Below, in pieces: positions 9,568 through 18,112 of a stretch of DNA of 64,000 nt. This DNA comes from Jhaorihella thermophila (lineage in GTDB: Bacteria; Pseudomonadota; Alphaproteobacteria; Rhodobacterales; Rhodobacteraceae), in assembly GCF_900108275.1 (NCBI RefSeq), contig NZ_FNVD01000001.1:248001-312000 (forward strand), in the 5' to 3' direction. The notes under the pieces were generated by a model. The model was given only the letters and a program-made list of their open reading frames with translations, ran no database searches and was not told where the DNA came from. A program made the position numbers and the translations under genes. Numbering within the stretch: position 1 is the first letter of the stretch; each line of letters begins with the position of its first letter.

Positions 9568-9731
9568 GTCTGGCAGGCCCGCGATTTTCCGGTTCGCGCG
9601 TCCCTTAGCAGGCGCGCCGCCAAAGCGCCAGATGGCGCGTGCCCGCCCGAATGCGCCATGCGGCATGGCGGCTCTGGACCTTGGCCGCGCTTTGGTCCAT
9701 ATCTGCCCCGACCAATGGCCGGAGGCACCTC

Positions 9732-10118
9732 ATGGGAATCCTGAACACTCTTTTGCGCGCAGTGACCTGGTGGAACGGTTCGACCCTGAACACCCAGCTC
9801 TACACCTGGCGCAAGGGCATCAAGGTGGGCGAGGACGAACAGGGCAACGTGTATTACCGCAATGCCGATGACACGCGGCGCTGGGTGATCTTCAACGGCG
9901 AGGCCGAGGCCAGCCGGATCAGCCCCGACTGGCACGGCTGGCTGCACCATACCTTTGACGCGCCGCCCACGCAGAAGCCGCTGGAGCACAAGCCGTGGGA
10001 AAAGCCGCATCAGGAAAACCTGACCGGCACGCCGCTGGCCTATATGCCCAAGGGCTCGATCCGCGACGGCCACCGCCCGGTCGAGCGGCGCGACTACGAG
10101 GCCTGGCAGCCGGAATAA
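9732..10118 (+). CDS. NDUFA12-type accessory subunit of complex I
   Basis: 128-residue homologue of the supernumerary complex I subunit NDUFA12 (B17.2), found in alphaproteobacteria. Motifs [47 protein letters not shown] and [10 protein letters not shown] are typical, as is the tail [15 protein letters not shown]. The start follows a GGAGG ribosome site. It begins a plus-strand cassette with mlaD and a DUF2155 gene, an order familiar in Rhodobacterales. Confidence 0.93.
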   Translation: MGILNTLLRAVTWWNGSTLNTQLYTWRKGIKVGEDEQGNVYYRNADDTRRWVIFNGEAEASRISPDWHGWLHHTFDAPPTQKPLEHKPWEKPHQENLTGTPLAYMPKGSIRDGHRPVERRDYEAWQPE

Positions 10119-10133
10119 GCGGGGTCCGAACCG

Positions 10134-10604
10134 ATGGCGCACAATCTGACCGAGGTGACCGTCGGTGGCGCGGTGCTGGCGGCGGCGATCGCCTTTGCCG
10201 TCTATACCGGCCAGGCAACCGGCCTGTCGCGCGACGTGGGCGGGTATGAACTGCACGCCTCGTTCCGGTCGCTCGAAGGCGTCACGGTGGGCACCGATGT
10301 CCGTCTGGCCGGGGTCAAGATCGGCACGGTCACGGATGTCGAGTTGAACCCCGAAACCTATCGCGCCGACACGACCTTTTCGGTGGCCGAAGGGATCAAG
10401 ATCCCCGATGACAGCGCGGCGGTGGTGTCCTCCGAGGGGCTGTTGGGCGGGAATTTCCTCGAGATCATGCCGGGCGGGTCACCGTTCTACCTGGAGCCCG
10501 GCGAGGAAGTGCTGGACACCCAGGGCGCGGTCAGCCTGATTTCGCTGTTGCTCAAGTTCGTGGGCGGCAGTGGCGGCGCCGACAGCGGCGGTGGCGACCA
10601 GTGA
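10134..10604 (+). CDS. mlaD: MlaD, lipid-transport MCE protein
   Basis: 156-residue single-MCE-domain protein of the Mla pathway, which moves phospholipids between outer and inner membranes. One N-terminal membrane anchor (residues about 9-25), then the MCE signature around FRSLEGVTVGTDVRLAGVKIG, and EGLLGGNFLEIMPGG. Its stop overlaps the next start (GTGA). The ABC components MlaEF are not in the window. Confidence 0.93.
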   Translation: MAHNLTEVTVGGAVLAAAIAFAVYTGQATGLSRDVGGYELHASFRSLEGVTVGTDVRLAGVKIGTVTDVELNPETYRADTTFSVAEGIKIPDDSAAVVSSEGLLGGNFLEIMPGGSPFYLEPGEEVLDTQGAVSLISLLLKFVGGSGGADSGGGDQ

Positions 10605-11113
10605 TCCGCAGGGGTCTGACGGCCATCGCGCTGGCAGTCGTGGCCGGCGGCGCCGCGGCGCAGGACAGCATCGAGATCACGCCTCTGGAGCCCGCCGATG
10701 ACGGGATCAGCATCCAGCCGCTGAACCCGCAGGGCGGGGTGATCCAGGTGATCCCGCAGGAAGAGCCGCGCCAGGTTGGCGCCTCGGGCACGGGCGCTGT
10801 GCTGCGCGGGCTGGACAAGGTGAGCGGCCACGTTCAGGATTTCGAAGTTGCCGTCGGCGAAACCGCCCGGATCTTCGGGCTCGATGTGGCGCTGGGCGAC
10901 TGCCGCTATCCGGCCGAAAACCCCACGGGCGATGCCTTTGCCTTTCTCACCATCTGGGAAACCGGCAGGAACGATCAGCTGTTCGACGGCTGGATGGTGG
11001 CCTCGTCGCCCGCTCTGAACGCGCTGGATCACCGCCGTTACGATGTCTGGGTGTTGCGCTGTATCACCTCTTCGGCCGAAGGCACCGGCGGCGAGGCAAA
11101 ATCCGCCGACTGA
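10601..11113 (+). CDS. DUF2155 exported protein
   Basis: 170 residues with a signal peptide (IRRGLTAIALAVVAGGAAA, cleaved before QDS). The second half has the DUF2155 pattern: AVLRGLDKVSGHVQDF, CRYPAENPTGDAFAFL, then LFDGWMVASSPALNALDH and a final Cys. GTG start overlapping mlaD. Function unknown; always found with NDUFA12/Mla genes in this order in related genomes. Its last 25 codons overlap the end of the convergent aat. Confidence 0.88.
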   Translation: MIRRGLTAIALAVVAGGAAAQDSIEITPLEPADDGISIQPLNPQGGVIQVIPQEEPRQVGASGTGAVLRGLDKVSGHVQDFEVAVGETARIFGLDVALGDCRYPAENPTGDAFAFLTIWETGRNDQLFDGWMVASSPALNALDHRRYDVWVLRCITSSAEGTGGEAKSAD

Positions 11114-11670
11114 GCGATCGCGCGCTCCAGCTGCCGCCGATAAACCGCGCGCGGGATTTCGACCGCGCCCAGCGAGGCCAGATGCGGCGTCAGGAACTGG
11201 GTGTCGAACAGGGTGAATCCGCCCTGCCGCAGCCGGTCCACCAGAAAGGCCAGCGCGATCTTGGAGGCGTCGGTGCGGCGCGAGAACATGCTTTCGCCGA
11301 AGAACGCCGCGCCCAGAGTGACGCCATAGACGCCCCCGGCCAGTTCCCCGTCCATCCAGACCTCCAGCGAATGGGCATGCCCCATCTCGTGCAACTGGAT
11401 GTAAAGTGTGCGGATCACGTCGTTGATCCAGGTTTCGGCGCGGTCCGCGCATCCGTCCAGCACGCCGACAAAGTCGCGGTCGATGGTGATCTCGTAACCG
11501 CCGCGCCGCATCCGTCGTGCCAGTGACCGCGAGATGTGAAACCCGTTCAGCGGGATCACGCCGCGCAGTTTGGGATCCACCCAGAACACCTCGGGGTTGT
11601 CGCGGCTTTCCGCCATCGGGAAGACCCCGATGGCGTAGCCGTGCAACAACACTTGCGGCGTCAGCTCCAT
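11038..11670 (-). CDS. aat: Leucyl/phenylalanyl-tRNA--protein transferase
   Basis: 210-residue enzyme that adds Leu or Phe to proteins with N-terminal Arg/Lys, marking them for ClpSP degradation. Family motifs: GYAIGVFPMAESRD, VFWVDPKLRGVIPL, the catalytic region GGVYGVTLGAAFFGESMFS, and LFDTQFLTPHLASLGA. The C-terminus runs 76 bases into the convergent DUF2155 gene, an unusually long coding overlap. Eight bases after accC ends upstream, suggesting accB-accC-aat co-transcription. Confidence 0.95.
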   Translation of the reverse strand: MELTPQVLLHGYAIGVFPMAESRDNPEVFWVDPKLRGVIPLNGFHISRSLARRMRRGGYEITIDRDFVGVLDGCADRAETWINDVIRTLYIQLHEMGHAHSLEVWMDGELAGGVYGVTLGAAFFGESMFSRRTDASKIALAFLVDRLRQGGFTLFDTQFLTPHLASLGAVEIPRAVYRRQLERAIAQSADFASPPVPSAEEVIQRNTQTS

Positions 11671-11678
11671 TCCGGCGG

Positions 11679-13028
11679 TCAGCCGTCCATGTGCTCGGCC
11701 AGCCAGCGTTCCAGCCAGTGGATGTTGTAGTCGCCCGACTGGATGTCGGGTTCCTGCAGCAGCGCGTGGAACAGCGGAATCGTGGTGTCCACGCCATCCA
11801 CGATCAATTCCCCCAGCGCGCGATGCAGCCGCGCCAGCGCCTCTTGCCGGTCGCGGCCATGCACGATCAGCTTGCCGATCAGGCTGTCGTAAAAGGGCGG
11901 GATCGTGTAGCCGTCATAAAGCGCCGAATCCATCCGCACGCCAAGTCCCCCGGGCACGTGGTAATGGGTGATCTTGCCGGGGCAGGGGGTGAAGTCGGGC
12001 AGCTTCTCGGCGTTGATGCGCACTTCGATCGCGTGGCCGTCGATCTTCAGATCCTCCTGGGTGAAGGACATCGGCAGCCCTTCGGCCACCCGGATCTGTT
12101 CGCGCACCAGATCGACGCCGAAGATGGCTTCGGTCACCGGATGCTCCACCTGCAGGCGAGTGTTCATTTCGATGAAGTAGAATTCGCCGTCCTCGTAGAG
12201 GAATTCGATCGTGCCCGCGCCGCGATAGCCCATCTTGGCGACCGCATCGGCGCAGATCCGGCCGATCCGGTCGCGCTCTTCGGCCGAAATCGCCGGGCCC
12301 GGGGCCTCTTCGAACACCTTCTGGTGACGACGCTGCAGCGAACAATCCCGTTCGCCCAGATGCACGCCGTTGCCCTTGCCGTCGCCGAACACCTGGATCT
12401 CGATATGGCGGGGCTTCTGCAGGTATTTCTCGATATAGACCTCGTCATTGCCAAAGGCGGCCTGCGCCTCGGCGCGCGCGGTGCGAAACGCGGTTTCGAT
12501 CTGGTCCTCGCTGGCCGCGACCTTCATGCCGCGCCCGCCGCCGCCGGCAGTAGCCTTGATGATCACCGGATAGCCGAATTCGCGCCCGATCCGCTTGGCC
12601 TCTTCGACGGTGGCCACCCCGCCGTCAGAGCCGGGCACCACCGGGATGCCCAGTTCCCGCGCGGTTTCCTTGGCGGTGATCTTGTCGCCCATGATGCGGA
12701 TATGTTCCGCCGAGGGGCCGATGAAAGTTAGACCGTGATCCTCGACGATCTGCACGAAGCGGGCGTTTTCCGACAGAAAGCCATAGCCGGGATGGATCGC
12801 CTGCGCGCCGGTCACCTCGCAGGCGGCGATGATCGAGGGAATGGACAGATAGCTCTGCGGGCTGGGCGGGGGGCCGATGCAGACGGATTCGTCGGCCATG
12901 CGCACATGCATCGCGTCGGCATCGGCGGTGGAATGGACCGCCACCGACCGGATGCCCATTTCCCGCGCGGCGCGGATCACGCGAAGCGCGATCTCGCCGC
13001 GGTTGGCCACAAGGATCTTGTCGAACAT
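11679..13028 (-). CDS. accC: Biotin carboxylase, acetyl-CoA carboxylase subunit
   Basis: 449-residue AccC, which carboxylates the biotin on AccB in the first step of fatty acid synthesis. Starts MFDKILVANRGEIALRVIRA; ATP-grasp motifs include KATAGGGGRGMKVA and EKYLQKPRHIEIQV, with the catalytic FYFIEMNTRLQVEHPVTE segment. Ten bases downstream of accB on the same strand. Confidence 0.97.
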   Translation of the reverse strand: MFDKILVANRGEIALRVIRAAREMGIRSVAVHSTADADAMHVRMADESVCIGPPPSPQSYLSIPSIIAACEVTGAQAIHPGYGFLSENARFVQIVEDHGLTFIGPSAEHIRIMGDKITAKETARELGIPVVPGSDGGVATVEEAKRIGREFGYPVIIKATAGGGGRGMKVAASEDQIETAFRTARAEAQAAFGNDEVYIEKYLQKPRHIEIQVFGDGKGNGVHLGERDCSLQRRHQKVFEEAPGPAISAEERDRIGRICADAVAKMGYRGAGTIEFLYEDGEFYFIEMNTRLQVEHPVTEAIFGVDLVREQIRVAEGLPMSFTQEDLKIDGHAIEVRINAEKLPDFTPCPGKITHYHVPGGLGVRMDSALYDGYTIPPFYDSLIGKLIVHGRDRQEALARLHRALGELIVDGVDTTIPLFHALLQEPDIQSGDYNIHWLERWLAEHMDG

Positions 13029-13038
13029 GGGGGCCGCC

Positions 13039-13545
13039 TTACTCGATGATGACCAGGGGCGTGCCGAACTCGACCGCCGCGCCGTCCTCGACCAGGATGC
13101 GCTTGACCGTGCCGGCGCGCGGGGCCGGGATCTGGTTCATGGTCTTCATCGCCTCGACGATCAGCAGCGTGTCGCCTTCGTTGACATGCTGGCCCACGGT
13201 GATGAAGGGATCGGCGCCCGGTTCGGGCTGCATGTAGACCGTGCCCACCATCGGCGAGGTTACCGCGCCGGGATGGTTGGCAGGATCGTCCGAAGCGGCG
13301 GGGGCCGGGGCTTCGGCGGCGGGCGCCGGGGCCGCTGCGGCCGGGGCGGGCGCGGGGGCGGCGGCGGGCACGGCCACTTGAACCGGGGCCGCGGCGGTGG
13401 ACGCCACGCGGCTCACGCGGACGTCCAGGCTGTCGTCCTCGCCGTAGTCCCGCTTGACCCGCAGTTCGGCCAGGTCGTTTTCCCGCAGCAGTTCGGCCAG
13501 CGCCTTGATGAAGGCCACGTCCGCTTCGTGTCTGTTCTCTGTCAT
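13039..13545 (-). CDS. accB: Biotin carboxyl carrier protein
   Basis: 168-residue carrier of acetyl-CoA carboxylase. An N-terminal segment ([20 protein letters not shown]) and an Ala/Pro-rich linker (about residues 50-90) precede the biotinyl domain, whose acceptor Lys is in [10 protein letters not shown]. Operon with accC and probably aat. Confidence 0.96.
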   Translation of the reverse strand: MTENRHEADVAFIKALAELLRENDLAELRVKRDYGEDDSLDVRVSRVASTAAAPVQVAVPAAAPAPAPAAAAPAPAAEAPAPAASDDPANHPGAVTSPMVGTVYMQPEPGADPFITVGQHVNEGDTLLIVEAMKTMNQIPAPRAGTVKRILVEDGAAVEFGTPLVIIE

Positions 13546-13703
13546 GGGATCCCCTCAGGCGGTTCCTTGAGCGCCGCGCCGGGCGCGGGCCTCGATTTTC
13601 TTCCTGCGCGCTTATAGGCCAGGACCGCGCGGGTGAAAAGCGCCTGAATGCCGTTGCGGCACGGGACGCGCGGGTGCGGTCGGGGACGGTCAGCCGGCGG
13701 CCA

Positions 13704-14240
13704 TCACAGCGGCATCCCCGACAGTTTCGCCACCAGTTCGGGCAGCTTGCGCGCGCCGAATTTCTGCAACAGCCGCGCGCGGTGCGCCTCGACCGTGCGA
13801 TAGCTCAGCCCCAGCTCGGCGCCGATCTCCTTGGCCGAAAGCCCGTGGCAGGTGCGGATCGCCACTTCGCGTTCGCGCGGGGTCAGTTCGATCACGGGCC
13901 GGTCCTCGGAGATGTCGGCAAAGGACCAGATGCCGTGCCGGAACGGATCGTCCGGGGTGAGCGACTTGCCCCGCACCCGGCACCAGAAAAGCTCGCCATT
14001 GCGCCGCCGCATGACCCGTTCGTCGTGATATTCGCCGGTTTCGCGCATCGCCTGCAGCCCGCGTTGTCCGATCCGTTCGAAATCGGCCAGCGAAGGGTAG
14101 AGGTTCAACAGCGGCAGGTTCTGGTAGTCCTCGGGCGCGCCGCCGAACATCGTGGCGAATTCCACGTTGCAGCGCCGGATCACCCGGTTTTCCAACTCGG
14201 CCAGCCCGATCGGGGCGTGATGGAACGCAACGTCATTCAT
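13704..14240 (-). CDS. PAS-LuxR transcriptional regulator
   Basis: 178 residues from ATG 14240 (an upstream ATG at 14249 is also in frame). PAS sensor domain at about residues 1-110 (VIRRCNVEFATMFGGAPEDY, RNGELFWCRVRGKSL) followed by a LuxR helix-turn-helix (ELTPREREVAIRTCHGLSAK, TVEAHRARLLQKFG). No receiver domain, so it is likely to sense a ligand through PAS. Divergent from the thiolase/acyl-CoA synthetase/SDR operon, 131 bases apart, and therefore probably its regulator. Confidence 0.83.
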   Translation of the reverse strand: MNDVAFHHAPIGLAELENRVIRRCNVEFATMFGGAPEDYQNLPLLNLYPSLADFERIGQRGLQAMRETGEYHDERVMRRRNGELFWCRVRGKSLTPDDPFRHGIWSFADISEDRPVIELTPREREVAIRTCHGLSAKEIGAELGLSYRTVEAHRARLLQKFGARKLPELVAKLSGMPL

Positions 14241-14371
14241 GGCCCGCACTGTGGCGCGTATTTCTACGGAATTGAAGGGCCAACCGGCCCCGCGCTACAG
14301 TCCCGCGCGAGACGGCGCGGGGCGCGCGCCGGGACATTCCGCCCCTTTGGGCGCATTCGGAGGAGTTTCAC

Positions 14372-15532
14372 ATGGTCTATATCGCAGGCTGGGGCCACAC
14401 CAAGTTCGGCAAGCTCACGGACATGGATCTGCAGGATCTGATCGTCGCCGCGGGGCAGGAGGCGCTGATGGATGCCGGCATCCCGGCGGCGGATGTGGAC
14501 GGGATCTGGGTCGGCCACTTCAATGCGGGCATGGTGCCCGACGGGTTCCCGTCCTCGCTGTCGCTGGCGATCCATGACGGTCTGCGCTACAAGCCCGCGA
14601 CGCGGCTGGAAAATGCCTGCGCGTCGGGGTCGGCCGCCGTGTTCGCCGCGCGCCAGGCGATTCTGGCGGGCGAGGTTAAGGTCGCGCTGGTGATCGGGGT
14701 CGAGAAGATGACGCATCTTTCCACCCCGGACGTGACCGCCGCGCTGGGCCACGCCGCCTATCAGCGCGAAGAGGCGGGGATGAGCTTTCCGGGCGTATTC
14801 GCCCAGTTCGCGCAGGCCTATTTCGAGAAATATGGCGACCACACCCGCACGCTGGCGAAAATCGCCGCCAAGAACCACGCCAACGCGATGAAGAACCCGC
14901 TGGCCCAGTTGCACAAGGAGCTGGACGAGGAATTCTGCGCCACCGTGTCGGACCGCAACCCGGTGGTGGCCGCGCCGCTGAAGGTGACCGACTGTTCGCT
15001 GATCTCCGACGGGGCGGCGGCGCTGGTGATGGTGGCCGAGGATCTCCTGCCGGCCGTGTCCAAGGCCGCGAAGTTCCGCTCCGTGGCGCAGATCAACGAC
15101 GTGCTGCCGATGTCGCAACGCGATCTGCTGAAATTCGAAGGCCCGCGCCGGGCGATTCACACCGCTTATGAACGCGCCGGGATCACCGTCGATGACGTGG
15201 ACGTGGCCGAGGTGCATGACTGTTTCACCATCGCCGAACTCCTGATCTACGAATCGATGGGGCTGGCCGCGCACGGGCATGGCGCGGATGTGCTTGAGGC
15301 GGGAACCGTCTATCCCGGCGGCAAGCTGCCGGTGAACCTCTCGGGCGGGCTCAAGGCCAAGGGGCACCCGGTCGGCGCCACGGGCGTGTCCATGCACACG
15401 CTGGTCGCGCGCCAGGTGCTGGGGCAGGCCGACGAGATGCAGCGCCCCGGCGCCGAGCTGGGGCTTGTGTTCAACATGGGCGGCTCGGGCGTGGCCAACT
15501 ATGCCTCGATCCTCGAGGGCGTGAAGGGATGA
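14372..15532 (+). CDS. Thiolase-family acetyl-CoA acyltransferase
   Basis: 386-residue thiolase of the SCP2-like, non-classical type. The nucleophile Cys is in LENACASGSAAVFAARQ (about residue 90), with VHDCFTIAELL (the HDxF-type motif) and the C-terminal GGLKAKGHPVGATGV carrying the His of the active site. The usual last CxG is not obvious, consistent with SCP2/lipid-transfer-type thiolases. Good GGAGGAG ribosome site before ATG. First gene of an operon overlapping the next start by four bases. It would cleave or form a beta-ketoacyl-CoA; the natural chain is not visible from sequence. Confidence 0.85.
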   Translation: MVYIAGWGHTKFGKLTDMDLQDLIVAAGQEALMDAGIPAADVDGIWVGHFNAGMVPDGFPSSLSLAIHDGLRYKPATRLENACASGSAAVFAARQAILAGEVKVALVIGVEKMTHLSTPDVTAALGHAAYQREEAGMSFPGVFAQFAQAYFEKYGDHTRTLAKIAAKNHANAMKNPLAQLHKELDEEFCATVSDRNPVVAAPLKVTDCSLISDGAAALVMVAEDLLPAVSKAAKFRSVAQINDVLPMSQRDLLKFEGPRRAIHTAYERAGITVDDVDVAEVHDCFTIAELLIYESMGLAAHGHGADVLEAGTVYPGGKLPVNLSGGLKAKGHPVGATGVSMHTLVARQVLGQADEMQRPGAELGLVFNMGGSGVANYASILEGVKG

Positions 15533-17037
15533 ACCTCGCGGTCTGGCTGCACCGTCAGGCCCAGGCCAGGCCCGACCGGCCGGCGCTCTATGCGGGGCGC
15601 GATCTGGTGGCCGATTACGCCGCCTTCGCCGCCCGAGCGGCGGCGGTGGGGGCGTGGCTGCGGGGGCAGGGGGTGCGCCCCGGCGACCGGGTGGCGATCT
15701 TCATGAAGAACGCCCCGGACTACCTGATCGCGCAATACGGGATCTGGTATGCGGGCGCGGCCGCCGTGCCGATCAATGCCAAGCTGCACGGGCGCGAGGC
15801 GGCCTTCATCCTGGAAAACTCCGGCACGCGGCTGGCCTTCACCTCGCCCGGCCTGACCGAGGCGCTGCAGGCGGCGGGCGTGTCGTGCCCGCTGGTGGAC
15901 ATCTCGGACGACGACTGGGCGCGGGTGCAGCAGGCCGAACCGCTGCCCGAACCCGTCCCCCGCGCGCCGGACGATCTGGCCTGGCTCTTCTACACCTCGG
16001 GCACCACCGGCCGGCCCAAGGGGGTGGTGATCACCCACCGGATGCTGATCGCCGTGTCGCTGGCCTATTTCACCGACGTTGACGCGGCCAGCGGCGCGGA
16101 CGCGATCCTCTACGCCGCGCCGATGAGCCACGGCGCGGGGCTTTACAACATGCTGCACGTTCTGGTGGGCGCGCGCCATGTCTGCCCGCCCTCGGGCGGC
16201 TTCGACCCCGCCGAGATCTTCGACCTGGCCCGCCACCACGGCCGCGTCCACATGTTCGCCGCCCCCACCATGGTAAAGCGGATGACCGAGGCCGGCAGGG
16301 CGGCGGGCGAAACCGGCGAGGGCCTGCGCACCATCGTTTATGGCGGCGGCCCGATGTATGTGGCCGACATCCTGCAGGCGGTGGACCATTTCGGCCCCGT
16401 CTTCGTGCAGATCTACGGCCAGGGCGAATGCCCGATGGGGATTACCGCCCTGTCGCGGGACGAGGTGGCCGACCGCACCCATCCGCGCTGGCGCGACCGG
16501 CTGATGAGCGTCGGCCGCGCCCAAGCCCCGGTCGAGCTGCGCATCGGCGCGGTGGACGGCACCCCGCTGCCGCCGGGGGAAGTGGGCGAGATCATGGTGC
16601 GCGGCGACGTGGTGATGCCGGGCTACTGGCAGAACCCCGAGGCGACGGCAAAGACCCTGCGCGACGGCTGGCTGATGACCGGCGACATGGGGTTCATGGA
16701 CGAACACGGCTATGTCACGCTTCAGGACCGGTCCAAGGACGTAATCATCACCGGCGGCTCGAACGTCTACCCGCGCGAAGTGGAGGAGGTGCTGCTGACC
16801 CATCCGGCCGTGCGCGAGGTCTCGGTGGTCGGCCGCAGGCACCTCGACTGGGGCGAGGAAGTCGTGGCCTTCGTCGTGGGTGACGCCGATCCGGCGGAAC
16901 TGGACCGGCTGTGCATCGACCGCATCGCTCGGTTCAAGCGCCCCAAGGACTACCTGTTCTTGCCCGAATTGCCGAAGAACAACTACGGTAAGGTGCTCAA
17001 GACCGAGCTGCGCAAGCTTCTGGAGGACGGACAATGA
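15529..17037 (+). CDS. Acyl-CoA synthetase (AMP-forming)
   Basis: 502-residue adenylate-forming enzyme. P-loop-like motif YTSGTTGRPKGVV at about residues 155-167, A5-type YGQGECPMGI, the ATP-binding LMTGDMGFMDEHGY, and the C-terminal catalytic Lys in KNNYGKVLKTELRK. It would activate a carboxylic acid as its CoA thioester. Between the thiolase and the SDR with four-base overlaps on both sides, so the three act on one substrate series, perhaps a short or branched acid. Confidence 0.87.
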   Translation: MNLAVWLHRQAQARPDRPALYAGRDLVADYAAFAARAAAVGAWLRGQGVRPGDRVAIFMKNAPDYLIAQYGIWYAGAAAVPINAKLHGREAAFILENSGTRLAFTSPGLTEALQAAGVSCPLVDISDDDWARVQQAEPLPEPVPRAPDDLAWLFYTSGTTGRPKGVVITHRMLIAVSLAYFTDVDAASGADAILYAAPMSHGAGLYNMLHVLVGARHVCPPSGGFDPAEIFDLARHHGRVHMFAAPTMVKRMTEAGRAAGETGEGLRTIVYGGGPMYVADILQAVDHFGPVFVQIYGQGECPMGITALSRDEVADRTHPRWRDRLMSVGRAQAPVELRIGAVDGTPLPPGEVGEIMVRGDVVMPGYWQNPEATAKTLRDGWLMTGDMGFMDEHGYVTLQDRSKDVIITGGSNVYPREVEEVLLTHPAVREVSVVGRRHLDWGEEVVAFVVGDADPAELDRLCIDRIARFKRPKDYLFLPELPKNNYGKVLKTELRKLLEDGQ

Positions 17038-17837
17038 CGGATCTGAGCGGCAAGACCGCGCTGGTGACCGGTTCGGTGCAGGGGATCGGGCTGGCCATCG
17101 CCGAGGAACTGGCCAAGGCCGGCGCGCGGATTGCGGTGCATGGGATTGCGGGGGATGCGCAGATCGAGGAAGTTTGCGACCGCCTGCACAAGGCGGGCGC
17201 GCCCCAGGCCGAGTATTTCCCCGGCGATCTGCGCCATCCCGACCGCATCGCCGAGCTGATGGAGGCCGTGGCCGCCTGGGGCGGTACGGACATTCTGGTG
17301 AACAATGCCGGCATCCAGCGCACCGCGCCCTTGGTCGAAATGCCGCGCGACACCTGGGACGAGATCCTGTCGGTGAATCTCTCGGCCGCCTTCCAGACCA
17401 TGCAGGCCGCGCTGCCGCGCATGGCCGAACGCGGCTATGGCCGGGTCATCAACATCGCCAGCGTGCACGGCCTCGTCGCGTCAAAGGAAAAGGCGCCCTA
17501 TGTGGCCTCCAAATTCGGCCTCGTCGGCCTCAGCCGGGTCGCCGCGCTGGAATATGCCGCCACCGGCAGCCGCGAGGCGGGCGGCGTGACGGTGAACTGC
17601 ATCTGCCCCGGCTGGACCGAAACCGCGATCATCGAACCCCAGGTGGAGGCCCGCGCCGCACTTTTCGGCGGCGACCGGAACGCGGGCATCGCCGATCTTC
17701 TGAAGGAAAAACAGCCCAGCCTGCGAATCTCCGACCCGTCGGAGATCGGCGCGCTGGCGGTCTGGCTCTGCAACCCCATTGCGCACAACGTGACCGGCAC
17801 CGCGATTCCCGTGGACGGCGGCTGGACCGCGCAATAA
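17034..17837 (+). CDS. SDR oxidoreductase, 3-hydroxybutyrate dehydrogenase-like
   Basis: 267-residue short-chain dehydrogenase. NAD-binding TGSVQGIGLAIAEEL, NNAG motif (LVNNAGIQRTAPL), and catalytic Ser/Tyr/Lys in NIASVHGLVASKEKAPYVASK. The sequence around GGVTVNCICPGWTETAIIEPQ and LKEKQPSLRISDPSEIG resembles D-beta-hydroxybutyrate dehydrogenase, which fits with a thiolase and a CoA ligase as a beta-hydroxy acid catabolic set. Substrate inferred only. Confidence 0.85.
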   Translation: MTDLSGKTALVTGSVQGIGLAIAEELAKAGARIAVHGIAGDAQIEEVCDRLHKAGAPQAEYFPGDLRHPDRIAELMEAVAAWGGTDILVNNAGIQRTAPLVEMPRDTWDEILSVNLSAAFQTMQAALPRMAERGYGRVINIASVHGLVASKEKAPYVASKFGLVGLSRVAALEYAATGSREAGGVTVNCICPGWTETAIIEPQVEARAALFGGDRNAGIADLLKEKQPSLRISDPSEIGALAVWLCNPIAHNVTGTAIPVDGGWTAQ

Positions 17838-17901
17838 CGCCCAGGCGGTCGCATCGGTCCGCGACCGCACGGACGGGTGCCGGTGTCGATCCCCCCTGTC
17901 T

Positions 17902-17924
17902 CTTCATCTTGCCGAAAATACTCC
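17902..17924 (-). repeat. Dispersed GTATTT...GAAG element, copy 2 (tail of composite repeat)
   Basis: On the minus strand GGAGTATTT, short spacer, GCAAGATGAAG. This is the end of the composite repeat that runs back to 18084 and includes the 47-base tandem units and the palindrome. It fills the space between the convergent SDR and kinase genes. Confidence 0.7.
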
Positions 17925-17937
17925 GGGGGAGCGCGAG

Positions 17938-18053
17938 GGGGCAGCGCCCCCTCGCCTCGCCTGACTGTGCGCCTGTGGCGCAACGGGGCAGCGCCCCCTC
18001 GCCTCGCCTGACTGTGCGCCTGTGGCGCAACGGGGCAGCGCCCCCTCGCCTCG
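17938..18053. repeat. 47-base tandem repeat, two and a half units
   Basis: Two perfect 47-base units (17938-17984 and 17985-18031) and a partial third (18032-18053). Each unit starts with a small GC hairpin (GGGGCAGCGCCCC) and continues with CTCGCCTCGCCTGACTG and a short inverted segment (TGCGCCTGTGGCGCA). Sits inside the composite extragenic repeat between convergent genes and could add extra terminator hairpins. Identical units suggest recent duplication. Confidence 0.85.
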
Positions 18054-18055
18054 GT

Positions 18056-18076
18056 CGGATTGGCCTTGCCAATCCG
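18056..18076. repeat. Palindrome CGGATTGGC...GCCAATCCG
   Basis: Nine-base perfect inverted repeat with loop CTT. The same palindrome with the same flanks (TTTCGG side and CGACCGAGGCG side) occurs at 58286-58306 in the other large composite repeat. Confidence 0.8.
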
Positions 18077-18112
18077 AAACAGCCTCCACGCAACCCGGAT
18101 CAGCGCCCCTCG

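Noticed and set aside
17938-18053. CRISPR array
   Set aside because: The units are directly adjacent with no variable spacers and no cas genes.
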